The translations under genes and the position numbers were made by a program. Shown piece after piece: positions 55,746-64,000 of a stretch of DNA of 64,000 nucleotides; the stretch's first letter is position 1; each line of letters opens with the position of its first letter. Location: NCBI GenBank assembly GCA_025716815.1, contig JAIXMN010000019.1, positions 62,001-126,000 on the forward strand. The letters run 5' to 3'. The DNA is from Dichotomocladium elegans (Eukaryota; Mucoromycota; Mucoromycetes; Mucorales; Lichtheimiaceae). Under the pieces are notes generated by a model, which worked only from the letters and a program-made list of their open reading frames with translations, was not told where the DNA came from and searched no databases.

Positions 55746-56782
55746 CTAATCGTCAGTTCCAAACCGCTTCCACACAGCATCCTTGTCATCGTCCTCCTCA
55801 TCCTGATATTGCTCTGCAGACCGCTCGTATTGGGTCGTGTCAACCGATACATCGCCCTCGTCCATGTATTTGGAATCGGACATGGCCAGTGTCTTGTCGC
55901 TCTCGAAGAGTTGACGGCCTGGGAGGAAGGCAATTGAGTTTTCCGCGATGGTGTCTTCATATTATTATTTACCTGTCAGCTTGCCCTTGAGCTCCTTCGC
56001 CCGTGCGGCTCGCTCCTCGCTCTCTTTTGCTGCTATCTCTTGATCGAATTTGATCTTCCATTCCTGGAACCGTTCCCAGGTGACCTTGGTGCCCCTGAAT
56101 CTCGCGTTCTCAATCTCTTCCTCCCTGCGGATCCGTTCGGCTTCCGCAGCCTCGCGCTGCCTTAGCGTGTCGTCCAGGATCTGATTCAGTTCCTCCTTCG
56201 CAAGCGATGCGAGCGTAAACACCATGACCATGCCAATGGACTCCTCGGCCTAAGAAGCATCAGCATCAATCCTTCAGATCTTCTCTCTTCTCTCTCTCTC
56301 TCTGCGTGTGTGTGTGTATGTGTGTCACTTTTTCGTTTTTTTTACCGCGGTTTGCAGCGCTGACATGATCTGTTGCTTTTGGTCGCCCAAAAGCCGGCCA
56401 TTGGTGACCTCAATATCAAACTCGGGCAGTTCGTCCGGATACTGTGGGGTATACTTGACACGTAATGCCAAGGAGCCTAAAGAAAAGATCGAGTCTGAGC
56501 GTCAGCCTCCCATCGGTTCGATCCGGATCGACGGCTCTATGCTGATTCACGCTACATGGATTATCATTATCAAGCTCATCAGGGAAAATCGCAATCGAAA
56601 ACTCATTCTCGCCGATTTCTATTTATCCGTATTCTTTGAGAACTCCTGTTGTTGATTTTCAATCCGCTTAATCCCACCCAAGATCCTTTAGCATCCGCAC
56701 CTTGGAATTCTTCGGGATAGATCGACTGGAGAGCCTCGAGCTCATTTTGCTGTTCCTCTACATAGTCTAGAATTGATGTCAT
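55746..56782 (-). CDS. GIR2: RWD-domain protein (Gir2 / RWDD1 type)
   Basis: Gir2 (RWDD1, DFRP2 in animals) binds the translation GTPase Rbg2/Drg2 and contacts Gcn1, linking ribosomes to the Gcn2 stress pathway. The start at 56782 gives MTSILDYVEEQQNELEALQS IYPEEFQ, the RWD helix and YP motif. After an intron come SLALRVKYTPQYPDELPEFD and the second exon block VTNGRLLGDQKQQIMSAL. The next exon gives IGMVMVFTLASLAKEELNQI, then a charged coiled coil (RQREAAEAERIRREEEIENA) and FRGTKVTWERFQEWKIKFDQ, closely following human FHGTPVTIENFLNWKAKFDA. The end is LTGRQLFESDKTL and an acidic tail (QDEEDDDKDAVWKRFGTDD). About 245 residues, four or five introns. Identity is firm at family level. Confidence 0.9.
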
Positions 56783-58963
56783 GGGTCCATGTATGTACCC
56801 GACAATATTAATTTTTGTTTTTTCCTCTTGATTGGATGGGCAACATGTACCTGTCATGGCGTGTTATAGGAGGGCGAGGAAAAAAGAATATATTTGGAGA
56901 GGGTTAAAGTGAGGGAAAGAGAGAATATGTGTGTGGGTGCTGAGTACTTAAACGCGTCACACGTCGCTTTCGGGCAACCGCAATTTCTCTCGGAAATCAA
57001 CGAGGTATACACCGTTTTGAAGTCGCAAGGATCACGACAATAGAAGCCGTGTTTGGCCAGAACTCTTTACGCTTGATCATAAAGCAAATGTCGCATGCAC
57101 GGCGAAAGATGTCGCACAAATCCACCTCTAAATACATCGAGGGCTCGAGGATATCGATGTCTAAAATCAATCCTATTGAACAGTTTTTTGGTCGGTTGTG
57201 GTGAGCAAAGTGAAACGTACGAGGTTCTTGGAAAGTGAGATACGGATAACCAGGATCAGTGAAGCATTGAATAATTTAAAGCTGTGCGATTTCGAAGGAC
57301 CTGTCTCATTCTTACAGGTACCTAGTTGGTTGTCGCAATGGGGGAAAACTATGATCCAACTTGTGATAACTCTACAGAGATCATCACGGGACGTATACGG
57401 ATCTGAATATGTTAAAATAGAGTGAATATCAAAAGATATCAGGTCCCAGATTACTTTGGATACGTCGAGATATATAGAGCATTCCTCCTATATGCAATCA
57501 TGCATTATTAGGTCGAACTTTGGATAAAACGGCGAAACAGACTCTATGACTATGATGTGCGAATGGTCACTCGTCTGATTTTGTAGGACAACTCATCAGC
57601 AAAAAAAAAAAAGATAAATAGCTTTGTCATGCTATGAGTTCTTTGTGGAGTGTATGTTTGTTTATCATTGATAATTACACACGTGTTCATTGATCTGAGA
57701 CACAAGTTCAATGCAAGTGGTGGTTTTAATGTCACTCCGTCTATCACATTCTGATAAAGTGGACTACACTTGATCCAACGCGTTGCAGCTGAGTCATCGC
57801 CTGTGTATACCTTGATCATCATGATCACAATGTGGAAATACCAAATGGCCCGTTTCAACTTGTCTGCAACAGAACTGTGGTGTGATAAACAAGAACGTCG
57901 TGAAATAGCAAGCGATGAGTCGTAGATGTGAGTCTTTGGAAGGAGGAGGACATGATCTGATACGTCAGGATACTCGTTTCAGTATTGTCAATCCATCACA
58001 TGTACGACTGAGTTCTCATAAATAATAGAGGTCCTGAGCGAATTATTTGCTCTTTATCAGATCCTTCCTTGGCCTCTCTTCGTTTGGTTATCCGGTATAG
58101 ATCTTTATATCGACTTGCTTGTTATTCGAATCTGACACCTTCTATCCTTTGTAGATTGACAATTGTGCCGCACTTGATGAGCCATGGAAGAGGGGTCAAA
58201 AGGGAGCCGCGTCACCCGGTGGGGCCGCGATTTGGCTGCTGTCGTTTTTCTTTTCCCCCACACTCATCTGGCGTCAAATGCCGATGCCCGCCATTGCTTC
58301 TGGAACTGCCTGTGTTTGCTCGTGACGCACCACCAATCTTCCACCATGGTTATCGCCATGTCCACACCTGGATACGCTTGGTGTGAACTGGATTGGTAAG
58401 TCAAAGTATATCGATTAACGAAATCTTTTTACCTGCGGATCCGACAATTTCATCTAATTTTATGCGACATTATTTTATCTTGTTATTTTGGAAAAATAAA
58501 GTAACTATTTAGAAAACGACTTCGGCAATAGGGATTGGATTCATGCGTTTGTACGTCCTGCCCGCAAACGCACTGTAGTGATCGGAATACGATTGAAGAA
58601 TAGGCTACCTTCCTCGCATGGATGAATAAGCAATAGATGTATTTTATATAAATAAAGAAGGAACTACTACAAGCAAGCGAAGCATAAAGATAAGGCATTA
58701 TGTAAAAGAGACAGAAGAGAGGAGAAGTATACATATACAGTCACAGCGAGTCCAAAGGGGGAGTGGGGGGGCCTATGTGTGTGTGATGGGGGGGGGAGTG
58801 GGCGGGAAATGTATACAGATAATAGAGAAAAGGGCCGGGTGGGTGGGTATCAGCAAACGAATAAGGAAACCGCATTAATATAAATGTTTGTATACAAGAT
58901 TGTTTGTTTGTGAATTGTTTTGCTGACCAGTATCCCACCAAGGCTTCCAGACAAAAACGGTGA
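56783..58963. other. Intergenic, 2.2 kb, containing a transposase relic
   Basis: Between the Gir2-like gene and the bHLH gene. It holds the Tc1/mariner-type relic (57064-57425, separate entry), short frames without motifs, and G-rich and GT-rich stretches just after the bHLH stop (58750-58850). Confidence 0.45.
57064..57425 (+). mobile_element. Decayed Tc1/mariner-type DDE transposase (C-terminal part)
   Basis: Reading along the plus strand, fragments in shifting frames match the C-terminal third of a DDE transposase. First is LDHKANVACTAKDVAQIH (the D-N..HTAKDV block), then KINPIEQFF (the hallmark xNPIExxW motif with the third catalytic acid). After a frameshift in a T run at 57185-57190 it continues FWSVVVSKVKRTRFLESEIR ITRISEALNNL. 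The downstream part is open from 57198 to 57425 and ends in a stop. Frameshifts and stop codons upstream show it is inactive. Terminal inverted repeats and target-site duplications were not found, so the element's edges are unknown. Confidence 0.7.
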
Positions 58964-59988
58964 TTAATGTTGAACATGCGCACCCAGGCTTTGTAGAGTG
59001 GCCTCGAGTTCTCTGACGCGATGCTGATAATCCGAAAGATCACGCTTGAGGAGCTTTATGTGGTCGACGCTTTTACGCAGGATGGTGCCCTTGTTGAGGC
59101 GCCCGACACCACCCTCGTCCAATGTCAGAGACTGGGGTAACAGGCTGCCGAGCTCCTTTATGCGATCGTTGATATTGTCCCGTCGACGACGCTCCACTGA
59201 AGCAGATTTTAAAATGAATAAATACAGGCCAATTCCATTTGTTAATCTACCAACCTGCATTATGTGACTGTCGACGGATGCGGCGCCTTTCCATGATGGC
59301 TTGAAGACTTGGCGAGAGTTAGGTTTGGGGGGGAAGAGTAGGGTGTGGGAAGAGAAAGCGACGCTTAAGTATACATTTCGATCGATTGGCGAATGCCAAG
59401 AAAGTCAGATGCTTACTTTGCCTGTGCTTTAAGATCATCCTCGAGAGGATCCTTCACAGCTGCTATTGGTGGCTGTGATCGAGGTGGGATATTGCTAAAG
59501 AAGGATGTTGCTGCGCCGTCATGGGGCATGGGCATGTGTTGCTGGTAATTGGTATACGGAGCAGGGGCACTCAAGGCAAAAACCGGCTTGGCCTCCAGCG
59601 CAGCAGCAGGGTACATGCCGTAATAGCGCATTGCATTCCCATAGTCCGAGAAATGAACGTGGTCCTGTTTGAGGGGGTGATCGTAGAGATAGTCCTCGCT
59701 CGGAGGATAGCCGGGTATCATGGGTGGAGATGACGTGAGCTCTGAGCAATCGAGATCGGACAAGGTCGGCGAGCTCTCGTGGTCTTGATAATGACAGAAC
59801 ATCTGTTGTTGTTGGTACTGCTGCGGTGGCGGCGGTGGCGGCGGCGACGGCAGATGCTGGTCAAAATTGGCGGGAGCCATGGCGGGAGTGTATTGCTGCT
59901 CTTTGATCATCTTGTGCTGGACGTCAAAGACTGTGGGCTGTACTAATTGCTGATGATGCTCTGGCAAGACCGATGCTCTACTAAGCAT
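58964..59988 (-). CDS. bHLH-zipper transcription factor, MiT/TFE-like
   Basis: The start at 59988 gives [17 protein letters not shown]. Exon 1 (191 residues) is Pro/Gln-rich with acidic and Tyr-rich stretches ([34 protein letters not shown]). A short exon supplies the basic region ([13 protein letters not shown]) and the last exon completes it: [20 protein letters not shown], a short loop ([13 protein letters not shown]), helix 2 [20 protein letters not shown], and a zipper [14 protein letters not shown]. The H-x3-E-x3-R pattern predicts CANNTG (E-box) binding. The [11 protein letters not shown] and [13 protein letters not shown] segments are very close to animal MITF/TFEB ([24 protein letters not shown]), which control lysosome and metabolism genes. 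That role is inference here. About 310 residues in total, two introns. Confidence 0.88.
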
Positions 59989-61765
59989 ATTGTGACGATA
60001 GACAAATAAACTGGGTGTGTGTATGTAAGAAAGAGGGGGGAAATAGTTTGTGTGAGAAAGGAAAAAGAAAGAAGAAGAGGGTCAAAGCAGGAAAACAGAT
60101 TCCCTTTTATAAGAGAGTTGCATGTTAAAAATAGGATAAAACTTCTTTTGTTCGGTCGGTCGGTCGCTCGGTCGGTCGCTTCGCACCCTTTATTTTGTCC
60201 GCCCTTCTGCTCGCGTGTAAGGTGGAGCAGAGCGTTTGTCATACAAGGTTGAGCAGGCAAGTGCACATACAGAGCAAGGGAGACTGAGAAGCGACACATA
60301 TCCTTCCGCTTCAGTGATTATGTGTGACAGCACTTGATTCATATTCTGATTGGCGGACCAGCCGTCTTCTCTACCTCCTTTTACAGGACATCCTTTATTC
60401 TGAGTCCCCCCTCCTCTTTCGATGTGAGTGTGTGAGTGTGTGTGTGTGTGTGTTTGTTGGTCGCAGACAGGCGCATACACATAAAACACTTTTCCCTTCT
60501 CGCATGGGAAAAAAGAGAGACTACCCCTTATCGAGGGGATGCGCACCAATGCAAAGCAACGACTCTAAAAGTTGGTGAGGCTGCGTTTCACAACTCAAAA
60601 GAGTTTCCCTTTTTCATTTTACCCATATCAAAGCCCCCCATTGTTCTCTTCGTACGAACGTGTGTTACGTACCCAAAATGAATGACGTACTACAACCAAC
60701 CCCCACCCCCCCAATCACCACGACATGCAGAGTCCGCCGACAAAACAGCTACTTGTGTGATGTATACGTTACAAGTTGTTCTTTTCCCGGCTACGTGCAG
60801 GACTCGCATAAACGAGCTTTTCCCACTCGTTGATGCATAAGGTGCAGGAATAAGAGAAACATGTGTCAAAAGGGAAAATGGCAAATCTACTTGATCTGGT
60901 GTTTTTTTTTTTTAAAAAAAAAAATGTCAGCCCATCGCTTCCTCTGACGCCAACGGAATGTTCTTCACTAAACGGGCTTGTCTCTTTTCCCTCACCCACA
61001 CACCCCCAAGAAAAAAAGCCTCTCAGAAAGAAATCGTTGGCCTATTATTGCAAGAGCGAGTTCAAAAAGAGGGGCATCCATCCTGCACATGGGCATCCAT
61101 CTCTTATTGCTCCCGCCCAAAACATTCGCCCGCATGTCTATTTTTTCTTTTTTGCCGCCATAACAGAAGGACTGTACGTGCATCCGGGCACACGCACTCC
61201 TGGCTCCCATAACCACAACTCCACATCCCCCCCCAAAACACCCTATGAAACACGTTTCCTGCATTACGCACACAACTGTAGATGTTAGTACCTTGTCGTA
61301 CTCCTGCACTATGATGACTTCAGCATCCATCGTGCATTACTATTGCTCCGCACAACAACAACAAAAAGCCATAGTCCCGCCCATATGCATGATTTCTACC
61401 AAAACTTTATCCGATCTCCCCAACCGGTTACACCGCTATTGTGACAGATGCATAACATTCTTAGACGGTCCGACCTATTTTTCTTTCCTTTTGTGTGGTG
61501 TCCATCGTAACCGCGCGCGCCCGCCAATTTGTCTTTTTTTTTCTTCACATGGTTCCTTTTTTAGCTTAGCACCCAAGACGGGGGAATGATACAATTCATA
61601 GTTTTGCGTTGTAATATTAATAATATTATTTTGTGTATCAAACACACATGTAAACATACACATACACACCCACGCGTATGTGTATATACACCATGGTAAC
61701 GGCAGCGATAGTCTTCCCTCGATGCTTTTTTTTTTTTGGTTTTGGTAGTCCTGGTATATTTGAGC
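59989..61765. other. Intergenic, 1.8 kb, bHLH 5' flank
   Basis: Long spacer between the bHLH start (minus) and the SET1 stop (minus). It contains GGTC tetranucleotide repeats (60150-60180), GT repeats (60427-60453), a T run joined to an A run (60902-60922) and C-rich tracts. No gene seen. A long regulated leader or distal promoter is possible. Confidence 0.45.
60150..60182. repeat. Imperfect GGTC/GCTC tetranucleotide repeat
   Basis: Tandem CGGT units with two CGCT variants, within the 5' flank of the bHLH gene. Confidence 0.8.
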
Positions 61766-63647
61766 TCAATTGAGTCTAAAATAGAATAGAGTCAACATCA
61801 TCTGTTTCGAAATCCATCGACATCAACTTGGAAAGTAGACTTACGTTCCCTTGCAGAACTTGCTGCCACATAAACAGGGTATCTTGTCTGCCTCGATTGG
61901 AAACTTGTAATCGTATGTTATCTCCTCCCCTGGCTCAATGTCGCGATTCGCATAGATCACAATCTTCTTTTGCTTATCGACTGTGATGATCTTGGCACTG
62001 CAGTTGGGCTAATGCAGTAGTAGTAACAATGCATCAGCATCTTGTTACTTCCCCTACACTCATTCCATTATCTACATACTGCGCAACAATGATTGATAAA
62101 ACGGGCAACATTGCCTTTCTTGGTTGCATCGATGACCGTGTCGTCATCCACCCGGAAAAGGTAGCTGCTTCCAATGCCGCATCGTTCGTATCGCTTCTCC
62201 CGTTCTTCAGCCACCTGCTGCCGAATCACCTCGCCCACATATTCAATCACCATGTCGTTCGAGTCAATGTGTTCTTCCGCAAATAATCCCCAATCGTGGA
62301 TTCGCGATTTGGCAAATCGAAGCTGCTTCTTTCGGCTTTTGAGCTGGTTGAACTTGAGGATGTCCGAGTCCACCATTGCCTTCTTATGTAAATCCATCCC
62401 TGCCACAAGCCTTCGATTATTCACCCGATTGGTACGCGATGTCATGCGTCCGCTGTTATTGACCCCGCTATGCGCATCAAACACAGCCTTGTTCCTCGGC
62501 AGATACGTCGCCTTCTCGGACTCCGGGATAACGTAGTAACCGCGCGACCGTGCACATCCTCCTCCTGAGTCTCCCACACTCGATGTCTTTGAATCGTCTC
62601 CCACATTATCATTCTTTTCTCGAAGTGCTAGTATGGCCCCTAGAGCAACACAGTCTCATGCTTCAGCACCTGTTCACATGCACCCATCAAGTCTGCATAT
62701 TCTTACCCGTCGCTCCTTCGGGATCCACCTTTTCAAGAATCGCTAGCCGCAAAAACTCATAATCTTCACTGTCTTGCACATGCTGGAACGGATCCCATAA
62801 GCTAGGATGCCCGCTTTCCGTACTTGTCCCGTCCATCACGTCCTCCAATGTATCCAGGTCAGAGTCGTCATCATCATCCGTCGCAAGCAGCCGTCGTTCG
62901 TACTCCTCCTGTTCACGCTGCTCTTTCTCACGCTTTTGACGAGCATCTTCCTCAGCCTTTCTTACCGCTTCCTCCTCGTCCTCCTGACTCTTTAGACCAG
63001 ATGATGACCCACCAACCGCAACCACAGGTTTTTCATGTCCTCCTCCTGACACAACTGCCTTTTTCGGACGTCCGGGACGTTTCCGTCGTTTCGCTGATGC
63101 TTTGTTAGCTGCGGTACGTCCCGCTTCATCGTCGTCATTGTCATCATCAGACTCCATAATGCGTTGATATTTACGCTTCTTAGATTGGTCCTGCTTCTTG
63201 TCTCTGCTCGCCAAGGCACGCGTGATTTCCTCCTCTAACGAATCTGCTGATTCGTTGCCGACGTCTACTTCTTCTTCAGCCTCTGACGCGTCTGCACTCA
63301 CTGACCGGTGCAGCTTTTGCAGGAACGCAGCGTGCTCTTCGTCGCTATCGTCGCTAAGGTAGTCACGGAGACGTCGAGGCTGCTTACGCTTCAGCTCCGG
63401 CTCCGAGCCAGATTCATCCTCGGATATTTCAATTCGCCGTTTTTGGCTCGATCGCTTGACTGACACATGTTCTTCTGGTTCCTCCGATTGCTTGTCCTCA
63501 TCATCATCGTCATTATCTTCCTCACTTGGTCGACGTCGTCGTGCTCGTGCCATCGATAATGCATATTCGTCCTCATCCTCCCCAGTCTCAGTACTATCAT
63601 TGAGATAGTCTTTGAGCCGACGCGGTGTGTGCTGCTGCTGCTGCTGC

Positions 63648-63720
<73 letters not shown>

Positions 63721-64000
63721 GCTGCTGCTGCCCTTGTCCTGGTCGCCTGGCCTCGTCATCCACTGACTTCTTCGAGATCTCATTTCCTTCTCCTGCAGAT
63801 GTTGATTGGCGTTTCTTGAACCTTGGCAGTTTACTGATGGACGGAAGGTGGTTATGCTCAACCTCCTCTGATTTCGCTGGCAATTCAGCATCCATATTGG
63901 GCGGCCCAGCATGCATCTTGCTCTGGAAATCCGCAATCGCCGGCCCTACTACTCTGTTCTTTAGGTCTTTGAGAAAAACATCTGCCAATTCCTGCATCAA
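61766..64000 (-). CDS. SET1: Histone H3K4 methyltransferase Set1 (partial, N-terminus off the right edge)
   Basis: Set1 is the catalytic subunit of COMPASS. The visible part begins at the edge with [26 protein letters not shown], a conserved Set1 segment. A long acidic/basic disordered region follows, holding a 33-residue Gln tract and repeated RRLKDYL/RRLRDYL motifs. The nSET region includes [20 protein letters not shown] and [20 protein letters not shown]. The SET domain has [76 protein letters not shown] and [12 protein letters not shown]. Post-SET is [13 protein letters not shown], with the last residues in a 10-nt exon (61766-61775). The NHCCxPNC form matches yeast Set1, so it is not a defect. 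The RRM domain of Set1 is expected beyond the window. Confidence 0.95.
63632..63730. repeat. 33-codon Gln repeat in SET1
   Basis: On the coding strand this reads three CAG, twenty-four CAA and six CAG codons without interruption. The mixed codons and the pure central CAA block suggest recent slippage. Confidence 0.95.

Noticed and set aside
55428..55937. 169-codon plus-strand frame
   Set aside because: It overlaps the end of the Gir2-like gene in antisense and has no domain.
61971..62110. NHCCAPNC in Set1 instead of NHSCNPNC as a possible defect
   Set aside because: Yeast Set1 also has Cys at the Ser position (NHCC), so this is normal fungal variation.

Overview
This is eukaryotic nuclear DNA from an intron-rich fungus, most likely an early-diverging lineage (Mucoromycota, perhaps Mucorales). 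The clues are about 20 densely packed genes, introns mostly 50-150 nt with GTRNGT donors and short YAG acceptors, a fungal-type PX-PH-RhoGAP (Bem3), a fungal COMPASS Set1, and a seven-helix orphan receptor that I cannot match to Dikarya families. The phylum assignment is inference. I found no CRISPR array, bacterial operon, rRNA or convincing tRNA.

Layout, left to right. (1) 1-9.7 kb: a DDB1 gene cut by the left edge (-), a TPC1-type thiamine pyrophosphate carrier (-), an SMN homologue without a Tudor domain (+), and a seven-transmembrane receptor-like protein (+). (2) 11.5-23.9 kb: CTNNBL1 (+), ribosomal protein eS24 (-), CCA-adding enzyme with a leaky mitochondrial/cytosolic double start (-), an unrecognised acidic protein (+), a mitochondrial HIBCH/mS47 protein (-) and a one-helix membrane protein (-). 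(3) 24.3-37.7 kb: a carnosine N-methyltransferase with a histidine-rich head (+), DPH2 (+), a homeodomain factor (+), mitochondrial ClpX without the ClpP-docking loop (-), a divergent protein O-mannosyltransferase with altered active-site residues (-), and an IAH1 esterase whose nucleophile is encoded by a 15-nt exon (-). (4) 39.7-53.9 kb: DNA topoisomerase II (+), a FrnE-type DsbA oxidoreductase (-), a Kelch-BTB protein (-) and a Bem3-type RhoGAP (-). (5) 53.9-64 kb: a gap holding decayed transposase, the RWD protein Gir2/RWDD1 (-), a clearer Tc1/mariner-type transposase relic (+), a MiT/TFE-like bHLH factor (-), and the C-terminal half of Set1 (-), cut by the right edge.

The genes are mostly unlinked housekeeping functions: RNA processing (SMN, CTNNBL1, CCA1), translation (eS24, DPH2, Gir2), mitochondrial metabolism and protein quality control (TPC1, HIBCH, ClpX), chromatin and DNA (DDB1, TOP2, SET1), and polarity/signalling (Bem3, Kelch-BTB, 7TM). 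I see no metabolic cluster. The points most worth a second look are recurrent GC-AG introns that are needed to keep conserved reading frames, the orphan 7TM family, the possibly catalytically altered PMT, and the ClpP-independent ClpX. Gene models were spliced by eye; outermost coordinates are the first base of the start codon and the last base of the stop codon, and they include introns.
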